Positions 36,340 to 48,138 of a DNA stretch of 64,000 bases are shown here, one piece after another. Location of the stretch: contig NGBS01001167.1 in NCBI GenBank assembly GCA_002245135.1, forward strand, positions 1-64,000. Reading direction: 5' to 3'. Both the position numbers and the translations under genes were made by a program. How positions within the stretch are numbered: the stretch's first letter is position 1; each line of letters begins with the position of its first letter. The DNA comes from Proteromonas lacertae (lineage: Eukaryota; Sar; Bigyra; Opalinata; Proteromonadidae). Below the pieces are notes generated by a model. It did not search any database. It saw only the letters and a list, made by a program, of their open reading frames with translations, and was not told the origin of the DNA.

Positions 36340-37826
36340 ATGCAAAAGCTTTTCACACCCAAAAATATTAATTTAGTTAAGTCAGCTATGTACTATATGA
36401 ATTTAACTAGACAATATACCAATAATATTCTTAGTTTCAATACAAAACATTTTTCAACACTAGAAAGAAATGAAAATTCTCATGCAATATCTGATTTATT
36501 TGATTTGACAGATGAACAAAAAGAATTCTCAGATAATGTATGTATTAGTAATATTTATAATGTTCTTAAATAGGTACGTGAATTAGTTGAAAAAGAAGTA
36601 GAACCACAAGCAATAGATTATAACATAAAAGGAAAATTTAACAGACCTCTTTATGAAAAATTAGGAAAAAATCATTTAATAGGTGTAACAATACCTGAAA
36701 AATATGGCGGATTAGGATTAGAAGCAACAGAAGCTTGTATTTTATATGAAGAAATGTCATATTCTGATCCAGCTTTTACATTATCTTTACTCGCACATTC
36801 TATATTATGTGCTCATAATTTATTTAAAAATGGAAATAAAAGTCAACATGCTAGATGGCTAAATGATTTATGTAGCGGGAAAAAGATTGGAGGAATAGGA
36901 ATGACTGAACCAAACAGTGGAACTGATGTGCTAAATATGAATACTAATTATGAAATTAAAGGAGATGATATAATATTAAATGGAAGTAAAATATATGTAA
37001 CAAATGCAGGAATTGGTGATATGTTTCTTGTTTATGGAAGAGATATAAGTACAATGAATGATAATAAGAAAAGAAAGAATGGAATAACTTTATTTGCTGT
37101 CGAAAAAGTATCTTATAAATTCTATTTATTTGTATTAGGATATGGAAGGATTTACTCAACACAAAATGTTAAATAAACACGGTATGAAAAGCAGTCCGTG
37201 GGGCGAATTATCATTTCATAATGTTCGAATACCAAAAGAGAATGTAATTGGAAAAGTTGGAGAAGGATTAATTCCAATGGTATTTATTAGATATAATAAT
37301 AATAATAATAATAATATTTTTTGTTTAGATGAGAAATTTAGAACTTGAAAGAGTAACAATTGCATCACAATCTCTAGGTATTATAAAGCGATGTTTGGTA
37401 GAGATGATTAAATACAGTAAAACAAGAAAAATTGGTCCAAATAAACTATTATATCAAAGTGATGAAACTGTGAGAAAAATTACAAATGCTTATACCAAAT
37501 ATTGTAGTGGAGGATGTAAATTATATTCATGTTGTAGACATGTATATTTTATATATTAATATATTAAATAGTTAGATTTAGATAATCCTGGAAATAGACT
37601 GATGACTGATTCAACAAAATTACAAATACAAAAAGATGCTGAAGAAGTGACTTTAGATGCAATGCATTTGTTTGGTGCTAGTGGTAATACTAGTGAAATA
37701 CTAGCAGGAAGATTCCATATGGATGCTTTTACATTAGCTATAGGTGCTGGAACTGAAGAAGCATTAAGAAAGAATATGATGAAGGATATTTTTAAATATC
37801 ATTCAGATTTAAGAACATTATTTTAA
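36340..37826 (+). CDS. Mitochondrial acyl-CoA dehydrogenase, isovaleryl-CoA-dehydrogenase-like
   Basis: These FAD flavoproteins oxidise acyl-CoA; the isovaleryl type acts in leucine breakdown. ATG at 36340 starts a Lys/Asn/Ser-rich leader consistent with mitochondrial import. Then come LTDEQKEFSDN, IPEKYGGLGLEA, the FAD/substrate motif GGIGMTEPNSGTDV, KIYVTNAGIGDMFLVYGR, GMKSSPWGELSFHNV and the C-terminal MHLFGASGNTSEILAGR with IGAGTEEALRKNM. The IGAGT at the position occupied by Y-E-G-T in medium-chain enzymes favours the isovaleryl/long-chain subgroup. Introns (near 36539-36574, 37109-37139, 37281-37328 and 37541-37570) splice in frame and the fold looks complete at about 445 residues. Substrate is inferred. 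Confidence 0.85.
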
Positions 37827-37873
37827 TATATTGTTATAATTGAGATTGTGTAAGAAAAAAGTAAAAATGTGAA

Positions 37874-37898
37874 AAACAATCGATTGTATCGATTGTTT
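37874..37898. repeat. Perfect 11-bp inverted repeat with 3-base spacer
   Basis: AAACAATCGAT, spacer TGT, ATCGATTGTTT lies between the acyl-CoA dehydrogenase stop and the NAD synthetase start. A third CGATTGTTT half-site follows at about 37908-37916. It could be a dimeric transcription-factor site or an RNA hairpin at the 3' end of the upstream transcript. Confidence 0.6.
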
Positions 37899-37941
37899 AT
37901 TCTGTTTCGATTGTTTTGTGAAAAGGTTTTTTGTTGAATTA

Positions 37942-38875
37942 ATGCATACAGATCTGATTAAAGCGTTAGAAAACTATAGAGTATATCTCACTGATGTTTA
38001 TAAAATAGATAATAAGGAATTTTAATCCCAAAGAATGGATTGATAAGAAATGTTCTCTTTTTAATGAATATATGAATAAATGCGGTTTAAAAGCAGCCGT
38101 GTATTTTCATTATATCTAATATGATATTAGAATAAGTATTTCTGGTGGAGTTGATTCTGCTTGTGTGACAGCTTTAGTGAAACATGCAATGCAAATGCCT
38201 GATTCTCCAATAAAAGAATTATTGGCAGTAGCTCAACCTATCCAAAGCTCACAATGGGCAATTGACAGAGCAGCAGAATGTTGCAAAGCTTTAGATGTAA
38301 GAATGGTTACTGTAGATCAAACAAAGATATATAACGAATTACTAAGAATAGTAGATGATGCAGTAGGAATTAAAGGAAATACTTTCAACACAGGTCAATT
38401 AAGATCTTATATGAGAACACCAGTCGCGTATTATGTGGCTCAGTTAATGTCACAAAAGTATCCATGTATAGTGATGGGAACTGGCAATCAAGACGAAGAT
38501 GGATATTTGGGTTATTTCTGTAAAGCAGGAGATGGTGTAGTGGATATACAATTGATAGCTGATTTACATAAGAGTGAGGTGTTTAAAGTAAGTAAGGAAC
38601 TTGGTGTTCCTGATAGTATTGTCAATGCTCCACCAAGTGCTGATTTATGGGATGGTCAGACTGATGAAAATGAGATGGGAATTACTTATGATTTTGTTGA
38701 ATTGTATACTGGCTATTATTTGAATATGAATGAGAGTGAAAAAAGTGAATTTAAGAATAAATTGAGTAAAGATGCTTTATTGGAGTTTGAAGAGAGTGAG
38801 AAGAAAGCTGTATCAATTCATAAAAGAAATGAACATAAATTATCTCCAGGACCTAAAGTAATAAATGTTTTATAA
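37942..38875 (+). CDS. nadE: NAD+ synthetase, short ammonia-dependent (NadE) type
   Basis: NadE converts deamido-NAD and ammonia to NAD using ATP. Three exons (introns of 28 and 30 nt) give about 290 residues. The PP-loop is ISISGGVDSACVTALVK, followed by the substrate-binding MGTGNQDEDGYLGYFCKAGD, the HKSEVFKVSKELGVPDS segment and the APPSADLWDGQTDENEMG motif, then YDFVELYTGYYL. The nitrilase-like glutaminase domain of the usual eukaryotic enzyme is absent, and the N-terminus begins only about 45 residues before the PP-loop. The short form is typical of bacteria and some anaerobic protists, so lateral acquisition is plausible. The introns are of the local type, so any transfer is not recent. 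Confidence 0.9.
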
Positions 38876-38993
38876 AATATAAAATGATTTATATAATTTG
38901 GTGAATTTTTGTTGAATGTTTTATAAAATGATTTATTAAAAGAAGGTTTTCAATATAATTTGATGTTGAAGTTTAACTTTAATATAAACTTCT

Positions 38994-41094
38994 TTAGATT
39001 GAAACATCCAACCGTTTATTGGGATGGTTTTCTTTGATTATTCTTTTAATATCTTTATTATTATATAATTTATTGTATAAAAGATGTAATTTGTTTATTC
39101 TTTTGCATTTTGGTAGATATTTTGATAATAGTCTTCCTCCAATTTCTGATAAATTATTACCAACCAATTCCAATTCTCTTAATTCTGTAATATATTGAAT
39201 ATTATTACCAAACACTGTTAAACCAAAATCTGTTATACCATTCACTATATATATGAAGAATATTATTATATTTATATAAAATAATACTAGAAATATTTAA
39301 ATATTCTAATTTTTTAATATCTTTTAAATGAGAAGAAAATGTATTAAACCCACTATCCCCTATATCACAATCTATTCATTATTAACTTCATATAAACACA
39401 AATATACCATAAAAACTCAACCATTTCAAATTAGATAAAGTACAAAAAACATCACTTAATACTTCAATTCCTTCTTTTCTTATTTTATTACCTTGTAAAT
39501 CTAATTTCTCTAATTGACGAATGAATTGGGCATCATCTTTGAAATAGTTAATTCCAATTAATGTAATTGTATTACTACCAACATCTAGCTCTTTCAACTC
39601 TGGAATATATTTGAATGACTCACATACATCTTTAAAACCACCGTCACCGATTAAACAATCTATATATTATTATATCTTATATTTAGTACATCTCAATCTT
39701 AAACATTTCATGTTTGGAGTTAAATGTAATATTTCACTTAATATTTCTATTCCTTCTTTTCCTATTCTATTAGCTAATATCATTATAAAACTATCTGAAA
39801 TATACATGATATATCTATTTTCTCTAATTTTGGGATGAATTGAATATTCTCTTTAAAATAATTCATTCCTATTGAAGTAATTGAATTACTACCTACATTT
39901 AATTCTTTCAATTCTTGAAGATACTGCAATGATCTACATATATGTTTAAAACCATTATCACCTATTTTATTTGCTATATTATTAAAGATACTATTTATAT
40001 ACATTCTAATTCAAGAATTGTGATGAATGGATATAATCTCAATCTCTTATTCAAATATAAAGCACTTGTTTCCCTTAATATTACTCTATTATCACTAATA
40101 TTCAAATCTAATTTTGTTGATTTATTCTTTTCTACTTCGCTCAATAAAACATCAATCTTTTCTTCTATTATTATGAGATTATATATATATATATATATAT
40201 ATACTTATTATATCATCTAAGTATCCTACATTCTCTTCTTCTTCTTCTTCTTTAAATACATGTAAGTATACAATCTCATTTATTCGATTTACTTCATTTA
40301 ATACTTCATCTATTGATATTCTCTTTTCCTTATCTTTTACTATTAATTTGTTCAATAAACCATTTAAATCATAAGCAAAATCACATTCTAATTTCTCATA
40401 TTTACATTTTTCTATATTTTTTGTTGTTTCAACTATTGATTTGGATTTGAACAGAAATTTACCACTTAACACATAATAAAAAATACAACCAAAACTCCAA
40501 ATATCACTTTCTTTACTCACTTCTTCACTTCTCATTTCTTCATAACTTATAAAACACAAATTATCACATCTTTCTATATCTTTTTCACCATTCTTTCCAA
40601 TATAAAGCTCATTGTTTAAATAATCACTTAATATTATCTCATTCTCTTCAGTAAGAAACACATTGGAGGGTTTTAAATCACCATGGTATAAATTCATCAT
40701 ATGTAAACTCTTTAATCCATTACAAATTCCATATAATACATTGTAACTACCCATATCTTCGAAATATTCAACAGGATTTATGTCTCTTAAATTTATACTT
40801 ACATAAGGCATTAATCGATATAAAGTATTTTCTAATAATACCAGCTTAGTATATTTTATTAAGTTTACACAGTTTTCGTTATTCACTCTCTCAATCTTGC
40901 TTAAAACATCCTTTATTACAGCTTCATTCAATTTGGAAGTGTTTATCACCTTCAAACATTCATAAATACCATCCAATTTATTCTTTATTATCTTCACGCA
41001 TTCTTTTTCTTCTATAACCTATTTACACAATATATTAATCAATTCATACTTCATAGTCATTATCTAACACATTTTTATATTTTATATTTATCAT
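38994..41094 (-). CDS. Kinase domain fused to RNI-type leucine-rich repeats
   Basis: Start at 41094 (MINIKYKNVLDNDYEVIEEK, then a short intron). The kinase lacks a clear glycine loop but keeps the lysine in YECLKVI, a catalytic loop YHGDLKPSNVFL (HRD read as HGD, with D, K and N kept), DYL in place of DFG, ISYEEMRSEEV and SDIWSFGCIFYY, and KEKRISIDEVL. Activity is possible but uncertain. After a TA-rich intron near 40175-40204, ribonuclease-inhibitor-like LRRs follow, for example NKIGDNGFKHICRSLQYL, LNVGSNSITSIGMNYF and LDLQGNKIRKEGIEVL. The LRR introns all interrupt at the same repeat position in phase 1. It shares its architecture with the gene at 27214-29544. The likely role is a lineage-specific signalling receptor or adaptor in the cytoplasm; no signal peptide or membrane span is seen. 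Confidence 0.8.
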
Positions 41095-41542
41095 TTTTAC
41101 TTCTATCTATCACAATCTTAATTCAAAAATAAAAGATCTCAAACAATAAGTCAAGCCAATATGCTTTTCATAACAATAAACTAATTAAATGGAGTATTAT
41201 GAAGTGATTATAAATAATGCTACAAACTAGATATGCTTTTAATTATATGTAAAATACTATAACTCAGCAAAATGAAACAATTTTACATATTATTAATATA
41301 TGATGTTTATTTAAATTAAAATAGAATTAATTAAAACCATTAAAACCAATTTATTTGGTTGTATGGCTAAATTCCATGGTTATGTAATTTTACTTCAACA
41401 TTCACTTATCTATTGTTCTTCTATAAGAATAATAATAATTTATAATGTTATAAGTAATTTATTTCTATTTTACTATTCAATATTTATTTAGAATTTTTCA
41501 AGCTTTTATCAATCATTTTTTGTTTCTTTATTAGTTTTATAA
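41095..41542. other. Intergenic DNA upstream of the kinase-LRR gene
   Basis: About 450 bases, very AT-rich, with TCAAGC at 41151-41156 near the kinase-LRR start and no coding frame I can support. It ends at the TAA that flanks the transposon-like element. Confidence 0.5.
41151..41156. promoter_or_regulatory. TCAAGC hexamer upstream of the kinase-LRR gene
   Basis: TCAAGC (in TCAAGCC) lies 57 bases upstream of the minus-strand ATG at 41094. Confidence 0.35.
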
Positions 41543-42697
41543 GAGGCTAATTACTCTTAAAAATATGATATAATAGAATGTCAAGAAGGTGGGAAAATAA
41601 TAATATCGCAGATATTTGATATGTGGTATAAACTTTGTAGTACATATAGAAATTTTGTTACAAATATAAATCCTAGTTTTAATTATTATCCTGAAAATAT
41701 AGTAGTAGATTCTACACCTCATAAGAGTATACATATCATTACGGAGTATTTCATCAATAAATCGAAAACTAAAATATAGTGGATATAATATAAAGAATGT
41801 AAAAATAAACCAACAAAAAGAAATCATAAAGATAGAAGACAATATATGACAACAATGGATAACCTATAATTTGGAAATAATAATTTGCTACTTTATACAA
41901 GCATAGTTATTAAATATACAATGCAACTACTACAATATATTAATATAAGTCAGGGTATGAATTGTAATATTATAGTAAAAGATAAAAATCCCTCAAATTT
42001 ATCTGACTTATATTTATACAATAATGGTATTTGGCATACCAATCCCATTCACATTTAATACGATAAATAAATATATTGTCTTTATTCTTTTGTACTATTT
42101 ACAAGCTTGATTTGATTATATTTCTAAAATAATAATAAGAAAACTAGAAAAGATTGAGAAAAAAAACGAACAAAAAATTATAGAAAAAAGTAACTTGTAT
42201 TTATTTTATTTTTTGTTCTATTTTTTAGATGATTTATATGTAGGATATTGATAAACCTACCACAAAAATATAGAAAAATTACTATTTCAAATGAAAATGA
42301 CAGTTTCTTTTTATTGTTTTAGTTTTTGCTATTGACTTTATCGTTATACAATGTTTTTATTTATCTTTTTAGTGTATGAATGATATAGCAGTTTTTATAT
42401 AACAGATTATAATATATAAAATATTAAAGAAAAATAGAACTACATAGCAACTGATAGAGTTTATTTCCAACATATGATAATTCGATTTAGCTTATTCTTG
42501 CTTATATTTACATTGAAATGTTAAGTAAGTTATATTTACTTGTTAAACACTTACATATACATTCTCTTTATTAATCTGATAGGTGACAGACATATAAAAA
42601 AAGAAAGATATTCTCAACTAATGTTTACACTGTTCTTGTTAAAACCTAAATCATAGTAATACATTGTAATATGAATATTTTAAGAGTAATTAGTCTC
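41543..42697. mobile_element. Decayed DNA transposon, PIF/Harbinger-like, with inverted ends and TAA target duplication
   Basis: The left end reads GAGGCTAATTACTCTTAAAA and the right end, reverse-complemented, reads GAGACTAATTACTCTTAAAA. Imperfect similarity continues inward to about 40 bases. Both ends are bordered by TAA (41540-41542 and 42698-42700), the 3-bp TWA duplication used by PIF/Harbinger elements. Inside, a plus-strand frame at about 41558-41778 encodes IISQIFDMWYKLCSTY and then PENIVVDSTPHKSI, which resembles the helix before the first Asp of DDE_Tnp_4 transposases and the D-x-T motif itself. A following stretch in another frame (IKYSGYNIKNVKI) resembles the next conserved strand. 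The rest, including a GCTTGA at about 42105, has no open frame. It looks like an inactive, fairly old copy of about 1.15 kb. Confidence 0.65.
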
Positions 42698-42904
42698 TAA
42701 AATGAATTATTCTGTATAAAAAATAAAAAAAAATATGGTATAACCGTTTTTAATATTTTTTACTTTTCTATTAACACGATTTGGCAATATTTATAGGTTA
42801 AATGAGCATATTTATTGTATATGAAATATATACCCAACTGCAAATTATAAATATAAATTAATCAATATATCAAAAACAGTTTATATATCAACAAAATTAA
42901 CAAG

Positions 42905-45900
42905 TTATCGAAACAATACACTGTAAGGACCATCAGGAGTTATATTCTTTAACCAGAAATTTATACAACTGTTGTGAAATTTTCGTTTTTCAAATTCTAG
43001 CGAGTTAGGATATAAACTCAATCGAAACATACATAATGGACAAATTCTCTTCACTGATGCACTTTCAATTAATTCTTTCAATTCATTCTCCATCCTTGTA
43101 TACATTATATCAAAACTATTCTCATTGTTGAATACTAAATTATATATTTTTTCTTCTTTCATATTTAAGAATAAAGTATTATAATGATTTAATAAATCCT
43201 TTAGTTTTGTTTCACATAATAAATACTTTGATATTAATACACATCGTGTGGTTATTAAAAATATTTCACATATTCCTTGTATAAAGATTTTCATTCTATT
43301 GTCTTCAATTATTTCATCTTTTTCTTCAAGTGTTGATAATTCGATTATTAAAGCACAAACAGACTCAATCTCATTTATTCCTTTATTTATCATTATTTCT
43401 ATATTCTTTACATATTTCTTATATCCTTTCTCTTTTATACAATTCAATAGATTTATTGTAAATAATAAACTCTTCTTTTTGTTATTACAACTCACACTTC
43501 CTTCATTATTATATAAATCTTCTAAGTCTAAATCATATACTTTATTAAATTCTTTTAATAATTTTGTATTATCTCCACATATCGTTTTGAATTTTTCTAT
43601 TAATGATATATAGGAAGGAATTATTTGAGGTGTTTTATTACCTATTGGTATTATACTGTTATCGTTACTATTACTTTCTTCTATTGGATTACTATAATAT
43701 TTTATTAATTCTTCAGATAAAGAATGATTATTATAATGTTCTATATAATTATCTAAATCATCGAATCTTTCTTCTTTTATTAATGATTTATAGATTTCTT
43801 CATTTTTATATTCTTTATTAACAGGTTTTACTGATATATCTACAAAATCTAAATCACTATTATTATTGTTTTGAGGTTTTGGTTTATTTAAATTATTTTC
43901 ACTTCTATCTGCAAATAAATCATCATCATCATCATCATCATCATTTATATTCTTCTTTACATTCTTATTATTTCTTACTTCTTTTTCTTCTGTAGATTGA
44001 GCTATTATTACTTTATCTGGATCAGCTAATGGAGATATTACATGAGACATATTATTATCTTTAGTAGGATGACTTGGAGGAATATCTTTGTTATTCTTTT
44101 TTAAACTATTACTTATTTTACTTAAGAATGAATTTGACTTCTTCTTTTCAGTATTATTAAAAATATTATCATTTGATGGTTTCTTTATTGATGAGAAATC
44201 AAAAGCATCAGAGGAAGCAGTTTGTGGAACATGAATGACATTAAAATCACCAAAATCTTCATCATCATCACTTCCGATTGTTATGGTTGATTCAACATGA
44301 GGTGGCATTTGAATTGTATTATCATTAAATCCAAAATTATCATCAGAATCACTATCACTTTCATTCACTTTGGATTTCTTTTTATCTTTACCTTTCTTTA
44401 AAGTTTTAGTGATTTTACTGAAATCTATATCATCATCATCATCTTCAGCTGTTTTTGGACCAATTACTCGTTTTGGTTTAGTGGTTTGGGGTTTTTCTTC
44501 TTTCTCATTATCTTTATCTTTTGGGTTTTCCTCTTTTTCACTTTCATTTTCTTTTTCACTCTCATCTTCAGATGAAGATTCTTCTTTAATTTGTTTCTTA
44601 TCCTTTTTTTCATTCTTTTCTTTTTCAATTTCTTCATCATCTTCTTCTTTCTTAATTTCAGATTCTAATTGTTGTTGTTGTTGTTGTTGTTGTTGTGTAA
44701 TTTCTTTAATGAATGAATCATCATCATCTATCAATAGACTATTGGTTGTTTCTTCAGTAGTTGAATTATTATTATCTATTAATGTATTAGATTCAATTGA
44801 ATCATCGTTTGTAGTTGGTCCAATAATCTCAGCAAAAGGATCCATTTCACTTTCTTTCAATTTTCTCATTTCTTCCTCTTTCCTCTTTCGTTCTTCTTCT
44901 TCAAATCTTTGTACTTCTTCAAATGTGTCAACTAAATCTTCTTCCCTAACTCCCAATAGATTTAATACAACTTTTTTACATTTTTCAATTAAATGTTCAT
45001 ATCCTTTGAATATTGGTAATTCTAATTCATTTTTACACTTTTCAAAATAATCTAACATCAATGCTCTTCCTTTATTTTCTAAAGATATTAATTTCAACAC
45101 ATCTAAAAATTGTGATTTATTCAATTCTTTGGTTTTATTTGGATCAGCTAATACCCATATTAATTTCAATCTATCTCGATTTACATTACTTAAACCAAGG
45201 AATAACACTGCATTTTTACCTTTCAATGTTCCATTCTTTTCTACATCAGCTGCATCAAATAATAAATCATTATAGGTATCCCATAATAGATTTATATATG
45301 TTTCATCATATTTACACATTAATTTACGACTAGTTTCCTATTTATATTATAATAAATAATAATAAATAATATATATATACTGGAATATTATCAAATGATA
45401 TTAAATCAACTTCATCCTTTGATTTGGATGTTATATTTTCAAGTTTATGTATGTCATTTACTAAATTTTCATATCCTTCAAACAGAGGAAGTGGTAAATT
45501 ATCATTATTTAATGATATATCAAATTTACCAGTAGTATTATATTGGGATATAAGTTGTAAAAATACTTTGAACTGATTTTCATATAATCTTCCAGTATTT
45601 TGATTATCAACTATTTGCCATAATACTTTAAGTATTTCAACAGGTACTAATGATTTCTTTAAGAATTTCACTGCAGGAATTCCACTTACAAATCCTACTT
45701 TATCAGCATCAGCTTCATTGAAGAGATATTTGTTATATTTATCCCATATTTCACTTTCATTTGGTTTTGGAGTTGATGGTGTTTGAGGTGCTTGTTGTTT
45801 AGTTTTTTTATTTGATTTATCTTCTTCTTCCTCTTCTTCTTCTTCTTCTTCCTCCTCAACATCATCATCTTCTTCAGATTCAGATTCATCTGATTCTGAT

Positions 45901-48010
45901 TCTTCTTTGCCTTTTCTTTCTTCTAAATATTGATCTTTACTTAATTTCACAGCTTCTTTCAATACACTCTCTAAACCAGTGAATTTGGGATAAGGTAAAT
46001 CCATTATATGTTCTTTTATATTACTTTTACTAACTTCTAAGCCTTTCAATGCTAATGCAATAGCTTCAATTATGAATGTAAAGTGTTCTCGATCAATTAT
46101 TTTCTTTTGCTTTTTATCTGCTTTTAAATAGATATCTTTTATTACTTTACCATCTAAACCACTCTTTTTCATTAGTTTTGCAGCTTCTACTATTGTTATT
46201 GTTTCTTCATCACTTGGATTACATTCCAACATTAATAAAGCACAATAATTATTCCACATATACTCTTTAAATTCTACATCATTTTCATCTATTTTTATTT
46301 CTTTCTTATTTTTCTTGTTCTTCTTTTTATTCTTTTCTTTCTGTTTTATTTCTTTCTTCGATTTTGTTATTTTAAGAGATTCTTTAGGTGGTGAAGGTTG
46401 TTGTAATGGAATACTTGTTACTGTAGATGATGATGAAGATGATAATGGACTTGGAGGTAAATTCATCGTTGATGATGATAGAAGTGGTTGAATTACCTGA
46501 GGTTGTGGAGGAGGAGGAGTTATTACAACTGGTGGTATTAATGGCTGTTGTAATGGTTGCTGTGGATAATAATATGGATTCACAGCAGGTGGTGTAGTGG
46601 TAGTATTTGGTTGTTCTATCATTATTGTTTGACCAGTCATTGGATCAATCATTTGTTGTAATGGTTGTTGAATTGGTTGTTGTGTTATTGGATCTATCAT
46701 CGGTTGAGTTGGTGGAATCATCATTGGTGTTTCAGGTGGAATTATTGGCTGTTGTAGTTGTGGTTGTGGTGGTATAGGTAATTGTTGTTGTTGTTCTGGT
46801 GGTAATGCATTCTGATTATCTACAGTTAATGGTAATGGAATTGATTCACTTACTGGTGGAATTGGTGGTGGTGTTGATATTAATGGAGGTTGTGATGGAG
46901 GTTGTAATATATCACCTGTTGTTGTTGTTGTTGTTGTTGTTGGTTCTTTTAAATTTTCAATCGTTCCTGGTGTTAATGGAACTACATTAGCAAATAATTC
47001 ATCAAATGATTTTTCAGCTGCTGCAGTTTGTGATGATGTTAATGGAATACTCTCAATTGGAGGTGATACTTCTAATGATGGTTGTACTTCCTGAGGTAAT
47101 GGCTGAACAACTTCTATAGCTGGCTGTGGTAATGGTTGTTGTTGATTTACATCTACTACTGGTATTACTGGTTGAACTTGTTGTTGTTGTGGTGGTGGTT
47201 GTGGTGGTGTTGGTGTTGGTGTTGTTTGTGCTAATGCCGGAGTAGTTGTTGGAAGAATCATTGATGGTGGCTGTTGAAGAGGTATTTGTTGTGGTATTGA
47301 TTGATTTATTCCTTGAATTGGAACTACTGGTTGTTGTTGAGGTAATATAGTTACTGGATTAACATATGATATTTGACCTGTTAATTTATTATAGAAGTAA
47401 GTAGATCCTGTACTTGGATCTATTGCTTGTACCCAATCGTTTCCTATTGTTGGAATTACACCAGGTTGTTGTGGTTGTTGAATTGGAGGTATTACTTGAG
47501 GCATTATTGGTGCTTGCGGCATTTGTGGTAATGGAATATTAGCAAATCTTGGGAAATAGATTGGCGTTTGTAATTGTAATGTTGCTTCCGTGACTGGGTA
47601 TCCGTTTTGAGCTAAAGCGATTAATTTCATTGAAGTATGCCAATCGTTTAAATCTAAGAAAGCTTTACCTTTTGATGATATTGCCCAAATCTATCGATAT
47701 ATAATATAACTTTATGATATACATCTCTTAATGTTTCTTTTGGTAAGCCTGATTGAGATAAAAATGGAACAGCTTCAGTTCCTTGGATAGTTCCTGTTTT
47801 ACTTGCATCTACTTGAACAAATAAAGAATCAACATATTGTGTATAAACAATTAATTGTGTTGGTTGCTGATATTGTGGCTATATAAAATATAAAAATGAA
47901 ATTATTACTTGGACATATTGTGGTGTATAATTATATTGCATTGGAACAGTTGTTGGAGCAACTACCACAGGTTGTAAGATTTGACTTTGATTGGGTGTAT
48001 TATTATCCAT
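42905..48010 (-). CDS. Gamma-synergin-like endocytic adaptor with four EH domains and a WW domain
   Basis: EH-domain proteins bind NPF motifs; gamma-synergin works with AP-1 at the trans-Golgi. Four exons give about 1,660 residues. EH1 lies at the N-terminus (SLFVQVDASKTGTIQGTEAV). A WW domain follows (WVQAIDPSTGSTYFYNKLTG). Then comes a Pro/Gln-rich region of several hundred residues, EH2 (after KEYMWNNYCALL), an acidic spacer, EH3 (NEADADKVGFVSG; WQIVDNQNTGRLYENQF) and EH4 (DAADVEKNGTLKGKNAVLFL; LADPNKTKELNKSQF). A long Ser/Asp/Glu/Lys linker leads to a C-terminal domain with CPLCMFRLS and RKFHNSCINFWLKNI, matching the Cys/His-containing synergin C-terminus (G-V-C-L...Y-H-x-x-C-x-N-F-W). 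A short Gln run is encoded near 44671-44695. Its start faces TCAAGC at 48086. Confidence 0.82.
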
Positions 48011-48085
48011 CAAATAATGTTACTATATCAAAATAGAAAATATTTGATGAGTGACAAAGATTCAGAATAAAATCAAAAAACTAAG

Positions 48086-48091
48086 TCAAGC
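48086..48091. promoter_or_regulatory. TCAAGC hexamer upstream of the synergin-like gene
   Basis: TCAAGC lies 76 bases upstream of the ATG at 48010, in the 128-base gap to the SIN1 stop. Confidence 0.3.
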
Positions 48092-48138
48092 TTTGTCAAA
48101 CATGATTTATGAAAAAACATCCAAAACACAATTTCTGT

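Noticed and set aside
41543-42697. Reading the element as a retroelement
   Set aside because: No reverse transcriptase, integrase or long direct repeats; inverted ends and TAA flanks fit a cut-and-paste DNA transposon.
44370-45050. Long plus-strand Ser/Phe-rich frame opposite the synergin-like gene
   Set aside because: It is the complement of Glu/Asp/Lys-rich coding sequence; such runs keep the opposite frame open by chance.
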